Below, piece after piece: positions 24,794 to 34,021 of a stretch of DNA of 64,000 nucleotides. The stretch covers positions 167,616 to 231,615 of the forward strand of contig NZ_SMOD01000014.1 of assembly GCF_004353905.1 (NCBI RefSeq). Reading direction: 5' to 3'. Every line of letters begins with the position of its first letter. Positions within the stretch are counted from its first letter, which is position 1. Below the pieces are notes generated by a model. It saw only the letters and a list, made by a program, of their open reading frames with translations, was not told where the DNA came from and did not search any database. This DNA comes from Paraburkholderia guartelaensis (GTDB taxonomy: Bacteria > Pseudomonadota > Gammaproteobacteria > Burkholderiales > Burkholderiaceae). The position numbers and the translations under genes are program-made.

Positions 24794-26757
24794 GCGAAGG
24801 TATGAACAACGCGGTCTACTACGGCACGGAGCAGCCAGTGACCCCGGCGCGCCGCCTCGAAGCGGGACCGTGGTCGGCGTGGCTGATCGACGGCGCATTG
24901 CGTGACATCCGCTATCAAGGCACCGAAGTCATACGCGCCGTCTCGTTTCTCGTGCGGGACAAGGACTGGGGCACGTGCCGCCCCGACATCGAGCGCATCG
25001 ACGTCGAAGAGACGGTGGGCGGTTTTCACGTTGCGTACGAGGCACGCTGCGCGAATCCGGACGGAGATGCGCTCAGCTTTGCAATTGCCATCGATGCATC
25101 TGGCCATGGCGCGCTCTCGTTTCGCAGCGACGTCACTGTGTATTCTGACTTTCTCGCGGCCCGCTGCGGATTTTGCGTGCTCCATCCCATCGAAGGCGTA
25201 GCCGGTGCGCCCGCGCGCGTGGAGCACGGCGATGGCAGTCGCGAAAGCGCGGCCTTCCCGGCGCTGATCGATCCATGGCAGCCCTTCAAGGACATCGCGG
25301 CAATCGAACATGATCTGGCGAATGGATTGACGGTGCGTTGCACCTTCACGGGCGATGTGTTCGAAATGGAAGACCAGCGCAACTGGTCCGATGCTTCGTT
25401 CAAGACCTATTCACGCCCGCTTGAACTGCCGTGGCCCTATACGCTGGAAAAGGGCGCGGCGTTCGCGCAGACGGTGACACTAAGCGTGGCGGGTACGCAT
25501 CAGACGACGGGGCGAGCAGAAGCCACACGAGAGGCGCATGCCGACAAGATCGAAATCGCTTCTGGAAATCTCGTGCAGCACGAAACCATGCCGGCGATCG
25601 GCGTAGCGATTGCTGCACACGATGCTGCATCGGCGCTCGCGAATCTCGCGTTGCTCGCAGAGCTTGGGCCGCAGCAATTGACGCTGAGCTTCGACCCGCT
25701 TGCGGGCGATGGCGTGGCCGAGCTTGAGCGCTTTGCGCAGCTGCAGCGCAAAAGCGGCGTGGCGGCCGTGCTGGAGTTTGCGTTGCCGGGTGTGGAGGCG
25801 CCGCGTGCGGAACTCGCGCGTCTAGCCGCCCAGATCGATCAGGCGGGTCTCGCGTTGACGGGCCTCGTCGTGAGCCCGGCCGTGCATCGGCAGTCGAACC
25901 CGCCGGGCAGCGTGAGCCCGCCGTGTCCCGCGCTCGACGAGGTCTATCGCGAGGCGCGCCGTGCGTTCCCCAAGCTACGCCTTGGCGGCGGCATGCTGAG
26001 CTACTTCACGGAGCTGAACCGCAAGCGGCCGCCGCTCGACATGGTCGACTGGGTTACCCACGCGACGTGTCCCATCGTGCACGCCGCCGACGATCGCAGT
26101 GTGATGCAGACGCTCGAGGCCATTCCCCACATCACACGCTCTTGCCGCGCGCTGATCGGTGGGCAGCCCTACGCGATCGGGCCGGTCTCGATCGGCATGC
26201 GGCAGAACCCGTACGGTTCGCGCGTGATGCCGAATCCCGCTGGCGAACGCGTGGCCATGGCCGCCGACGATCCGCGCCAGCACGCGTTATTCGGTGCGGC
26301 CTGGCTCGCCGGATATGCGGCTGCGCTCGAAGGCGCGGGAATCGAAACGCTCACGCTCGGTGCCTTGACGGGGCCGCGCGGGCTTGCCGATGTGCAAGCC
26401 GACACGCCCGCACGCTATCCGGTTCTCGATGTCGCGAAGGCATTGGCTCGCGTGGCGGGAGCGGTGCGTTTGCGCGTCACGCGAAGCGAAGATGCCGCCG
26501 GTATCGCGTGTCTTGCAGTACGTCACGCCGACGGCGCGATCGAAGTCGTGCTGGCCAATCTGACGAGCGAGCCACGCGAGGTTCAGCTCGAATTCGACGA
26601 GGCAATACACACGTCGCTGCTTGCGACGAGCCTCGACGAATGCTCGTCGAGCGGACGACCCGGCGCGCCCTCGCCGTGGACGCTGTCGCCCGGCGTTCCG
26701 GTAACGCTGCGTCCGTTTGCCTGTGTGTTCGCGTCTTCGCGCGAGGTGTTTGCGTAA
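24790..26757 (+). CDS. apnL: D-apionate lactonase
   Basis: A 655-residue cytoplasmic protein without a signal peptide, the size expected of D-apionate lactonase. Recognisable parts are the N-terminal DGALRDIRYQGTEVIRAVSFLVRD (split as DGALRDIRY and IRAVSFLVRD) and GGGMLSYFTELNRKRPP in the central barrel-like region. ApnL hydrolyses D-apionolactone to D-apionate. Identity is supported by direct overlap with apsD and by the order of the cluster. It is the last gene before the second operator-bearing unit. Confidence 0.82.
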   Translation: MSEGMNNAVYYGTEQPVTPARRLEAGPWSAWLIDGALRDIRYQGTEVIRAVSFLVRDKDWGTCRPDIERIDVEETVGGFHVAYEARCANPDGDALSFAIAIDASGHGALSFRSDVTVYSDFLAARCGFCVLHPIEGVAGAPARVEHGDGSRESAAFPALIDPWQPFKDIAAIEHDLANGLTVRCTFTGDVFEMEDQRNWSDASFKTYSRPLELPWPYTLEKGAAFAQTVTLSVAGTHQTTGRAEATREAHADKIEIASGNLVQHETMPAIGVAIAAHDAASALANLALLAELGPQQLTLSFDPLAGDGVAELERFAQLQRKSGVAAVLEFALPGVEAPRAELARLAAQIDQAGLALTGLVVSPAVHRQSNPPGSVSPPCPALDEVYREARRAFPKLRLGGGMLSYFTELNRKRPPLDMVDWVTHATCPIVHAADDRSVMQTLEAIPHITRSCRALIGGQPYAIGPVSIGMRQNPYGSRVMPNPAGERVAMAADDPRQHALFGAAWLAGYAAALEGAGIETLTLGALTGPRGLADVQADTPARYPVLDVAKALARVAGAVRLRVTRSEDAAGIACLAVRHADGAIEVVLANLTSEPREVQLEFDEAIHTSLLATSLDECSSSGRPGAPSPWTLSPGVPVTLRPFACVFASSREVFA

Positions 26758-26808
26758 CGGCATGCACGCATGTCGGTGGAAATACCAGGTGTAGTCGTTC
26801 CGTCATGA

Positions 26809-26827
26809 TGGTCTACTCATCATACCA
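26809..26827. promoter_or_regulatory. Apiose-locus GntR operator, site 2
   Basis: TGGTCTACTCATCATACCA has the form TGGT-N11-ACCA, matching site 3 at 31790 in form and site 1 at 19247 in its inverse sequence. It lies 52 bp before the MFS start and should control the MFS-apnO-oiaX-oiaK unit. Confidence 0.62.
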
Positions 26828-26878
26828 GCACATATGATCTGTTGCCCCGGCAGCAGATCATCTCGCGGGAGCAAACGC

Positions 26879-28234
26879 ATGCAAGCCGTTTCAGGAAAAG
26901 CCGAATCCGCTTTCGAACGTCCGACGATCCGCAAGGTCTCGCTGCGCCTCGTGCCGTTCGTCGCCTTGATGTTCTTCATCAACTTCCTCGACCGCACCGC
27001 GATCTCGTTTGCCGGCCCGAACGGCATGGCGCACGACCTCGGTCTCGACGCGGCGCAGTTCGGTTTCGCGGCGGGCGTGTTCTTCATCGGCTACATCTTT
27101 CTCGAAGTGCCGAGCAACCTGGCGCTGCATCGCTACGGCGCGCGCCGCTGGCTCGCGCGCATCATGGTGACGTGGGGCGTGGTCGCGCTCCTGCTTGCGT
27201 GGGTCAACAGCGCGACCTCGCTCTACGTGCTGCGCTTCCTGCTGGGCGTGGCGGAGGCGGGCTTTTTCCCCGGCGCGATCCTCTTTCTCAGCAACTGGGT
27301 CCCGCAGCGCCATCGCAGCCATATCCTCGCGCTGTTCTATCTCGCGCAACCGCTCACCATCGTGATCGGTGCGCCGTTCGCCGCGCTGCTCATCGGAGCG
27401 CATGGCTTGTTCGGGCTCGCGGGGTGGCGCGTGATGTTCATCGGCGTGGCTTTGCCGGCCATTGTGGTGGGCGTGATCGCGTGGTTCTATCTGAGCGACC
27501 GTCCCTCGCAGGCGCGTTGGCTCACACGCGACGAACAGGCGTGGCTCAACGCGGAACTCGAAGCGGAGGCGCGCACGAAAGAAGCGGGCGCCGTGCGCCA
27601 CGGCGCGCATGCGGGAGCGGCCTTGCTGAGCCCTCGCGTGTGGATGTTTTCGCTGATGTACTTCGGGCTCGTCTACGGCCTCTATGCGCTCGCGTTTTTC
27701 CTGCCGACCATCATCGGCGGATTCGAAGGGCAGTTCGGCACACACTTCAACGTGTTCCAGAAGGGGCTCATTACGGCCATTCCGTATCTGCCCGCCGCCA
27801 TCGCACTCTTCGTCTGGAGCCGCGACGCCACGCGCCGCGGCGTGCGCGGCTGGCACGTCGGGATTCCTGCGCTGCTCGGCGCGCTGAGCATTCCGCTCGC
27901 GCTCTACATGAAGTCGCCGGCCGCAAGCATCGCCGTCATCACGGTGACGGCCTGCGCCGTGTTCGCCGCGCTGCCGTGCTTCTGGACGCTGCCGGCCCGC
28001 TCGCTCTCGGGCGCGGGCGCCGCTGCGGGCATCGCGCTCATCAACACGGTCGGCAATGTGGCGGGCTTCGTCGCCCCTTACGTGACGGGCGCCATGCACG
28101 ATGCAACCGGCTCTTACCACGCGCCGATGTTCGTCGTCGGCGCCTTGATGCTGCTGAGCGCCGTGCTCGCGCTGGCCTTTGCCCGCGAGCCGCGCGCATC
28201 GCGTGAGCGCGAGCGCGCGCTCGCTGCGAATTGA
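26879..28234 (+). CDS. MFS transporter of the apiose locus (ACS family)
   Basis: A 451-residue twelve-helix major facilitator of the anion:cation symporter type. FLDRTAISFAGPNG in helix 1, GYIFLEVPSNLALHRYGARRW and GVAEAGFFPGAILFLSNWVP are characteristic of hexuronate/phthalate carriers. The start at 26879 follows CGGGAG. It probably imports an acidic pathway intermediate such as D-apionate; this is inferred from its place ahead of apnO. Its own GntR operator precedes it. Confidence 0.85.
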   Translation: MQAVSGKAESAFERPTIRKVSLRLVPFVALMFFINFLDRTAISFAGPNGMAHDLGLDAAQFGFAAGVFFIGYIFLEVPSNLALHRYGARRWLARIMVTWGVVALLLAWVNSATSLYVLRFLLGVAEAGFFPGAILFLSNWVPQRHRSHILALFYLAQPLTIVIGAPFAALLIGAHGLFGLAGWRVMFIGVALPAIVVGVIAWFYLSDRPSQARWLTRDEQAWLNAELEAEARTKEAGAVRHGAHAGAALLSPRVWMFSLMYFGLVYGLYALAFFLPTIIGGFEGQFGTHFNVFQKGLITAIPYLPAAIALFVWSRDATRRGVRGWHVGIPALLGALSIPLALYMKSPAASIAVITVTACAVFAALPCFWTLPARSLSGAGAAAGIALINTVGNVAGFVAPYVTGAMHDATGSYHAPMFVVGALMLLSAVLALAFAREPRASRERERALAAN

Positions 28235-28272
28235 TCGAACCTGGACTCACGGACCTGGCAAGGAGGATGGAC

Positions 28273-29103
28273 ATGAAAGAGAAAATTGCGCTCTTTGGCG
28301 CGGGCGGAAAGATGGGCTTTCGCCTTTCGGGCAACCTGCAGAAGTCGGACTACCGCGTGGCGCACGTCGAAGTCGGCGAGGCAGGCCGCAAACGCCTCAA
28401 GGACGAACTGAACATTGACTGCGTGCCAGTCGAAGCGGCGCTCGATGGCGCGCAGGTCGTCATCCTCGCCGTGCCCGATACGCTGATCGGCAAGCTGAGC
28501 CACGAAATCTCGCCCATGCTGAAGGCCGGCACGATGGTGATGACGCTCGACGCGGCCGCGCCGTTTGCGGGCCATCTGCCGGAGCGGCCCGATCTCACGT
28601 ACTTCGTTGCGCATCCGTGCCATCCGATCATCTTTAACTACGATGTCGATGAAAAGTCACTTCACGATCATTTCGGTGGCGCATACGCAAAGCAGTCGAT
28701 CACGAGCGCGCTGATGCAGGGCCCGGACTCGGCGTTCGATCTCGGCGAGGATGTGGCGAAAACGATCTACGCGCCGATCCTGCGCTCGTATCGCCTGAGC
28801 GTGGACCAGATGGCGATGCTGGAGCCGGGTCTTTCCGAAACCGTCTGCGCGACGCTGCTGTACGTGATGCGAGAAGCGATGGACGAGACCATCCAGCGCG
28901 GTGTGCCCAAGGAAGCTGCGCGCGACTTCCTGCTCGGCCACATGAACATCCTGAGCGCGGTGATCTTCAACGAGATACCCGGTGCGTTCTCCGACGCCTG
29001 CAACAAGGCGATCGAATTCGGCAAGCCGCGCCTCATGCGCGACGATTGGAAGGGCGTATTCGACCGCGCCGAAATCGCCGAGAGCATTCGCCGTATCACG
29101 TGA
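28273..29103 (+). CDS. apnO: D-apionate oxidoisomerase
   Basis: A 276-residue NAD-dependent enzyme. The Rossmann start is ALFGAGGKMG, and the C-terminal helical domain is of the phosphogluconate-dehydrogenase type, with HPCHPIIFN in between. ApnO oxidises and isomerises D-apionate to 3-oxo-isoapionate. AAGGAGG lies 6 bases before ATG 28273; an upstream ATG at 28267 sits directly against it and is less likely. It is followed by the RuBisCO-like gene after 20 bp, consistent with the pathway. Confidence 0.84.
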   Translation: MKEKIALFGAGGKMGFRLSGNLQKSDYRVAHVEVGEAGRKRLKDELNIDCVPVEAALDGAQVVILAVPDTLIGKLSHEISPMLKAGTMVMTLDAAAPFAGHLPERPDLTYFVAHPCHPIIFNYDVDEKSLHDHFGGAYAKQSITSALMQGPDSAFDLGEDVAKTIYAPILRSYRLSVDQMAMLEPGLSETVCATLLYVMREAMDETIQRGVPKEAARDFLLGHMNILSAVIFNEIPGAFSDACNKAIEFGKPRLMRDDWKGVFDRAEIAESIRRIT

Positions 29104-29123
29104 CCCGAAACAGGAATCGCACC

Positions 29124-30368
29124 GTGACCGAACGTATTCACGCGACTTACTGGCTGGAAACCGGTGATGATCCGCGGCGTGCCGCCGACGTCATCGCCGG
29201 AGAGCAGTCGAGCGGCACTTTCGTCGCACTGCCAAACGAAACCCCCGAGCTGAAGGCGCGCTCGGGCGCGCGGGTCGAGCGCCTCGACGTGCTCGAAACC
29301 GTGGATGCGCCGAGCCTGCCCGGCGGCATGCGCTCAGACACGTACACGCGCTGCACGCTCGAACTCTCCTGGCCGATCGAGAATTTCGGCGCGTCGCTGC
29401 CAAATCTGATGTCGACCGTTGCGGGCAACCTGTTCGAGCTGCGCCAGGTGTCGGGCCTGAGGCTCACCGGGCTGCGACTGCCTGAGTCGTTCGCGGCGGC
29501 CTATCCAGGGCCAGCGTTCGGCATCGAGGGCACGCGGCGGCTCACGGGCGTGGCGCACGGTCCGCTGATCGGCACGATCATCAAGCCGAGTGTGGGGCTC
29601 TCGCCCGATGAAACCGCACAGCAGGTGCGTGAGCTCGTGCAGGGTGGCATCGACTTTATCAAGGATGACGAACTACAGGCCGACGGCTCCCATTGTCCCT
29701 TCGACGAACGCGTGAAGGCCGTGATGCGCGTCGTCAACGAGCACGCCGATCGCACCGGCAAGAAGGCGATGGTGGCGTTCAATCTCACGGGCGACCTCGA
29801 CCAGATGCGCCGGCGCCACGATCTCGTGCTCGCGCATGGCGGAACGTGCGTAATGGCGGTGCTCAATTCCGTGGGTATCGTGGGCCTGCATGAATTGCGG
29901 CGGCATTCGCAGTTGCCTATCCACGCGCATCGGGCGGGCTGGGGCTATCTCTCGCGCAGTCCGGCGCTCGGTTGGGACTACGCGCCGTGGCAGATGATCT
30001 GGCGTCTCGCCGGAGCGGACCACATGCACGTGAACGGCTTGCGCAACAAGTTCAGCGAACCCGACGACAGCGTGATCGCCGCGGCGCGCGCCGTGCTCGC
30101 GCCGGTGATGGCGAGCGCCCCCATGCCGGCCATGCCTGTTTTCAGCTCGGGGCAGACCGGCCTGCAGGCCGCCGATACCTACGCTGCACTCGGCTGCGCG
30201 GATCTCATCCACACGGCGGGCGGCGGCATATTCGGACACCCCCAGGGCGTCGCGGCGGGCGTCGATGCGTTGCGCGAAGCCTGGTGTGCCGCCATCGAAG
30301 GCATACCGCTGGAGCAGCACGCGCAAAGGCATCCGTCATTGCGTGCCGCGCTCGGCTTCTGGAAGTGA
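29124..30368 (+). CDS. oiaX: RuBisCO-like protein, 3-oxo-isoapionate-4-phosphate transcarboxylase/hydrolase
   Basis: A 414-residue RuBisCO large-subunit homologue starting at GTG 29124, with AGGA upstream. The two key lysines are present: Lys154 in TIIKPSVGL (RbcL Lys175) and the carbamylated Lys180 in FIKDDE with Asp182 and Glu183 as Mg ligands (RbcL 201/203/204). It also has FSSGQTGLQ and the phosphate-loop GGGIFGHPQG. In apiose catabolism OiaX splits 3-oxo-isoapionate 4-phosphate to 3-phosphoglycerate and glycolate. The alternative OiaC decarboxylase is less likely, because no erythrulose-phosphate isomerase genes are nearby. It is not a CO2-fixing RuBisCO. Confidence 0.82.
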   Translation: MTERIHATYWLETGDDPRRAADVIAGEQSSGTFVALPNETPELKARSGARVERLDVLETVDAPSLPGGMRSDTYTRCTLELSWPIENFGASLPNLMSTVAGNLFELRQVSGLRLTGLRLPESFAAAYPGPAFGIEGTRRLTGVAHGPLIGTIIKPSVGLSPDETAQQVRELVQGGIDFIKDDELQADGSHCPFDERVKAVMRVVNEHADRTGKKAMVAFNLTGDLDQMRRRHDLVLAHGGTCVMAVLNSVGIVGLHELRRHSQLPIHAHRAGWGYLSRSPALGWDYAPWQMIWRLAGADHMHVNGLRNKFSEPDDSVIAAARAVLAPVMASAPMPAMPVFSSGQTGLQAADTYAALGCADLIHTAGGGIFGHPQGVAAGVDALREAWCAAIEGIPLEQHAQRHPSLRAALGFWK

Positions 30369-30376
30369 GCAGCGGG

Positions 30377-31756
30377 ATGGCTGAAACAAACAACGCGTCC
30401 CTGCCCGACGGCCTGCTGCTCGCGTATTACGGCGACGACTTCACGGGGTCGACCGATGCGATGGAGGCCATGACGGCCGCGGGCATCCCCACCATCCTTT
30501 TTCTCGACACGCCAGCGCCCGAGGCGCTCGCGCGCTTTCCCGAGGCGCGCTGCGTGGGTATCGCGGGATCGTCGCGCGGGCGCAGCGCCGCGTGGATGCG
30601 CGAAGCGCTGCCGCAAGCGTTCGCGAGCCTCGCCGCGCTTGGCCCGCCGGTGCTGCAGTACAAGGTGTGCTCCACGTTCGATTCGTCGCCCGAGGTGGGT
30701 TCGATTGGCGCCGCGATCGACATCGGCACGCAGTACATGCCGGGGAGCTGGTCGCCGATGGTGATCGGCGCGCCGCGCCTCAAACGCTATCAGGTGTTCG
30801 GCAATCTCTTCGCAGCCGTCGACGGCGTCGGCTATCGCCTCGACCGTCATCCGACGATGTCGCGCCACCCCGTGACGCCGATGGACGAAGCGGATCTGCG
30901 CCGCCATCTCGCGCGGCAGACGGCACGCCGCATCGAACTCGTCGACATGCTTCAGTTGCGCGCCGGGGATAGTGCCTTACGCGTGGGCATGCTATCCGCG
31001 GAAGATACCCCCGTCGTGTTGATCGATGTGCTCGACGACGAAACGTTGACAGAAGCGGGCCGCCTCGTTTGGGAAGCGCGCGGCGAAGGAGTGTTCACGG
31101 CTTCGTCATCGGGCCTCCAGTACGCGCTTGCCGCGTACTGGCGCTCGCGAGGCTGGCTGCCCGCTGCGCCGTCGTTGCCCGCGGCGCGTCCGGTCGATGC
31201 GATTGGCGTGGTGAGCGGCAGTTGTTCGCCGGTCACCGCGGCGCAGATTGGCTGGGCACGCCAGCACGGTTTTTACGTGGATCGGCTCGACCTTGCGCGT
31301 GCTCTCGATCGGCAGGCGGGCCCCGCTGAAATCGAACGGGCCGCGGAGGTGGCTGCACATGCCATTCGCCGCGGCTGCAGCGCTGTCGTGCACAGCGCGG
31401 AAGGTCCGGACGACCCGGTCGTGCGCGGCTTCGACGAGATCGCGCGGCGCTGCGGACGCACGCGCCAGGACGCCGCCCGCGAGGTCGGCCGCGCGCTCGC
31501 GGAGGTGATGCGGCGCATGCTCGATCGCACCGGCGTTTCTCGCGTGGTCGTTGCGGGCGGTGACAGTTCGGGCGAGGTCGCGAGCGCGCTGGGCATCGAT
31601 GCGCTCAGCGTGGCGGCGGGCGTGGCGCCCGGTGCGCCGCTTTGCAGGGCATGGTCGAGCGCTGCTGGGCGCGATGGCCTCGAAATCGTGCTCAAGGGCG
31701 GACAGATCGGCCAGGCCGACTTCTTTGGCGCCGTGCGCGAAGGGCAGGCGAAGTGA
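30377..31756 (+). CDS. oiaK: 3-oxo-isoapionate kinase (DUF1537 four-carbon acid kinase family)
   Basis: A 459-residue kinase of the DUF1537 family. The N-terminal domain has YYGDDFTGSTDAME, and KVCSTFDSSPEVGSIG is the conserved substrate loop. The C-terminal nucleotide-binding domain carries VVAGGDSSGEVASALG and VLKGGQIG. It phosphorylates 3-oxo-isoapionate at C4 with ATP. The gene follows oiaX by 8 bp. The related kinases OtnK and DtnK act on tetronates, but the ApnO and RLP neighbours make OiaK the better name. Confidence 0.84.
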   Translation: MAETNNASLPDGLLLAYYGDDFTGSTDAMEAMTAAGIPTILFLDTPAPEALARFPEARCVGIAGSSRGRSAAWMREALPQAFASLAALGPPVLQYKVCSTFDSSPEVGSIGAAIDIGTQYMPGSWSPMVIGAPRLKRYQVFGNLFAAVDGVGYRLDRHPTMSRHPVTPMDEADLRRHLARQTARRIELVDMLQLRAGDSALRVGMLSAEDTPVVLIDVLDDETLTEAGRLVWEARGEGVFTASSSGLQYALAAYWRSRGWLPAAPSLPAARPVDAIGVVSGSCSPVTAAQIGWARQHGFYVDRLDLARALDRQAGPAEIERAAEVAAHAIRRGCSAVVHSAEGPDDPVVRGFDEIARRCGRTRQDAAREVGRALAEVMRRMLDRTGVSRVVVAGGDSSGEVASALGIDALSVAAGVAPGAPLCRAWSSAAGRDGLEIVLKGGQIGQADFFGAVREGQAK

Positions 31757-31789
31757 TCCAGCGGTGACGTGGTGGCCGGCGGCGCGGTG

Positions 31790-31808
31790 TGGTATTGTCA
31801 TTACACCA
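31790..31808. promoter_or_regulatory. Apiose-locus GntR operator, site 3
   Basis: TGGTATTGTCATTACACCA has the form TGGT-N11-ACCA and includes an extended -10 (TGGTATTGT). It ends 21 bp before the GntR start, which points to autoregulation. Confidence 0.62.
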
Positions 31809-31829
31809 GACGTTTACAGCACCAATGCA

Positions 31830-32537
31830 ATGGGCGAGATCATTCCACGTCGCAAGCTATACCAGGAAGTCGTCGACCGGCTCATGGAACGCATTCGTGC
31901 GGGCGAAATCGCGCCCGGCGCGCAGTTGCCGTCCGAGCGCGAGTTGATGGAGATTTACGGCGTCGGCCGGCCGGCGGTGCGCGAAGCGCTGCAGGCGCTC
32001 GAGCGTTCCGGCATCGTCGAGATCGTGCATGGTGAGCGCGCCCGCGTGGTCGTGCCGACCGCAGACCGCCTGATTGCCCAGATCGCCGGCGGCGCGCTGC
32101 ATCTGCTGCGCACCCAACCGGACATGCTTGAGCACCTCAAGCACGCGCGGCTTTTTCTCGAGACCGGCACCGCACGCATGGCGGCCGAGCGGGCCACGGA
32201 AGAAGACGTCGCACGGCTTCAGTTGAGCGTGGCGCAGCATCGCGCGTCCATGGTCAATCTCGCGGAATTCATCGAGAGGGACATGGCGTTCCACCGCGAA
32301 ATTGCGAAGATCAGCGGCAATCCGATTTTCCCTTCGATCGTGGAGTCGCTGTTTCGTTGGGCGGGCGAATACTACCAGCCGCTCGTGCGTGCGCCAGGCG
32401 TCGAGGAACTCACGCTCACCGAACATCAACGCATCGTCGATGCGATCGCCGCCCGTGACGGCGACGCCGCCGAGGCGGCGATGCGCGCCCATCTTAGCCG
32501 CGCCAACGAACTCTACCGTACGCAAGGTCGCAACTAG
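31830..32537 (+). CDS. FadR-type GntR regulator of the apiose locus
   Basis: A 235-residue regulator. The winged HTH contains LPSERELMEIYGVGRPAVREAL, shown here in parts as LPSERELMEIYG and RPAVREALQAL. The FCD domain follows from about residue 80, with DMAFHREIAK and EHQRIVDAI (metal-binding histidines). It resembles NanR/FadR proteins. The start at 31830 is chosen because the upstream frame runs into the operator and oiaK. It probably represses the locus until an apiose pathway metabolite binds. Confidence 0.87.
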   Translation: MGEIIPRRKLYQEVVDRLMERIRAGEIAPGAQLPSERELMEIYGVGRPAVREALQALERSGIVEIVHGERARVVVPTADRLIAQIAGGALHLLRTQPDMLEHLKHARLFLETGTARMAAERATEEDVARLQLSVAQHRASMVNLAEFIERDMAFHREIAKISGNPIFPSIVESLFRWAGEYYQPLVRAPGVEELTLTEHQRIVDAIAARDGDAAEAAMRAHLSRANELYRTQGRN

Positions 32538-32574
32538 AATACGCTGGCGGTGCTCGCCTCGCGGCGTACGCTAA

Positions 32575-33993
32575 CTACGCAAGCGGCAGGTGATGCCTCG
32601 GCTGCGTCAGCATCGTGGGCTTGAGAATGTCTTCGAGTTGCGCCCGCGTGAGCAAGCCTCTCTCGATGACAATGTCGGCGACACTCCTTCCCGATACGAG
32701 TGCTTCCTGGGCTACCTGGGTCGCATTGGTATAGCCGATGTACGGATTCAGCGCAGTCACGATGCCGATCGAATTTTCAACGAGCGAGCGAAGCCGCTCG
32801 CGATTGGCCGTGATCCCGTCGACGCATCTCGATGCCAGGGTCAGACATCCCGCACGCAGGTGCGCCACGCTCTTGAACAGGCTGTGCGCAATGATCGGCT
32901 CGAACGCATTCAACTGCAATTGACCGGCCTCCGCAGCAAAGGTGACCGTCACGTCATTGCCGATGACTTCGAAAGCGATCTGGTTCACGACTTCCGGAAT
33001 GACCGGGTTGACCTTGCCCGGCATGATGCTGGAGCCCGCCTGAACCGGCGGCAGGTTGATTTCACCAAGGCCTGCACGCGGGCCGCTCGAAAGCAGGCGA
33101 AGGTCATTGCAGGTCTTCGAGAGCTTGACCGCCACGCGCTTGAGCACGCCCGACAGTTGCACGAACGAGCCGACGTCCTGGGTCGCCTCCACGAGATTGG
33201 GCGACGTCGTCACAGGGATACCCGTCACGCTCGCCAAATGGCGGCAGACGAGCGGCGCATAGTCGGGCGACGTGTTGATGCCCGTGCCGATCGCCGTGGC
33301 GCCGAGGTTGATTTCGCAAATCAGTTTCGACGCTTCCCTCAGACGTTCCTGATCTTCCTCGAGCATGACTGCAAAGGTGCTGAACTCCTGTCCCAGGGTC
33401 ATGGGGACCGCGTCCTGCAACTGGGTTCGCCCCATCTTCAGATCGTCGTGAAACTCCACTGCCTTCCGTTCGAACGAGGCGCGCAGGACACCCATCGCAT
33501 CGACCAGTTGCGCGATGCCCATATGCGTGGCGATTTTCAGCGCGGTCGGGTAAACGTCGTTGGTGCTTTGCCCCAGATTCACATCTTCGTTTGGGTGCAG
33601 CGCCGCGTAGTCCCCTCGTTCGTGGCCAAGATGTTCGAGCGCGAGATTGGCGATCACCTCGTTCGCGTTCATGTTGGTCGACGTGCCGGCGCCGCCCTGA
33701 ATCACGTCGACGACGAACTGGTCGTGCGCAACCCCCTGGCGAATTTGCTGGCAAGCGTGAACGATGGCCTTCATCTTGTGCTCGGGGAGCAGCCGCAACT
33801 CGCAGTTCGCAATCGCCGCGGCCTCTTTCACATACGCCAGGGCGTTGACCAGATTCGGATAAGTCGAGATTGGAATGCCGGTAATCGGGAAATTGGCGAG
33901 CGCGCGAAGCGTATGGACTCCGTAATAGACTTCATTGGGCACGGCAAGGTCGCCGAGAAGGTCGTGTTCGATGCGTTCAGAACGATTGGACAT
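32575..33993 (-). CDS. aspA: Aspartate ammonia-lyase (aspartase)
   Basis: A 472-residue fumarase/aspartase-superfamily enzyme, close to the usual 470-480. The signature GSSIMPGKVNP forms the SS loop with its catalytic serine, and GAGTSTNMNANEV is the conserved substrate loop. It deaminates L-aspartate to fumarate and ammonia in the cytoplasm. It is the last gene of the symporter-racemase-aspA unit, 28 bp after the racemase. Start 33993 has CGGAG upstream; the longer frame enters the racemase gene. Confidence 0.92.
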   Translation of the reverse strand: MSNRSERIEHDLLGDLAVPNEVYYGVHTLRALANFPITGIPISTYPNLVNALAYVKEAAAIANCELRLLPEHKMKAIVHACQQIRQGVAHDQFVVDVIQGGAGTSTNMNANEVIANLALEHLGHERGDYAALHPNEDVNLGQSTNDVYPTALKIATHMGIAQLVDAMGVLRASFERKAVEFHDDLKMGRTQLQDAVPMTLGQEFSTFAVMLEEDQERLREASKLICEINLGATAIGTGINTSPDYAPLVCRHLASVTGIPVTTSPNLVEATQDVGSFVQLSGVLKRVAVKLSKTCNDLRLLSSGPRAGLGEINLPPVQAGSSIMPGKVNPVIPEVVNQIAFEVIGNDVTVTFAAEAGQLQLNAFEPIIAHSLFKSVAHLRAGCLTLASRCVDGITANRERLRSLVENSIGIVTALNPYIGYTNATQVAQEALVSGRSVADIVIERGLLTRAQLEDILKPTMLTQPRHHLPLA

Positions 33994-34021
33994 TGCTTTG
34001 CTCCGTTGGAGAGTATTCGGG

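Noticed and set aside
29124..30368. True CO2-fixing RuBisCO
   Set aside because: No small subunit, phosphoribulokinase or carboxysome gene is present, and the neighbours spell the apiose pathway.
4353..32574. CGCTAAC repeated near several gene ends (4352, 13671, 32568)
   Set aside because: The heptamer coincides with stop codons and a few flanking bases; the number of copies is too small to call a repeat family.
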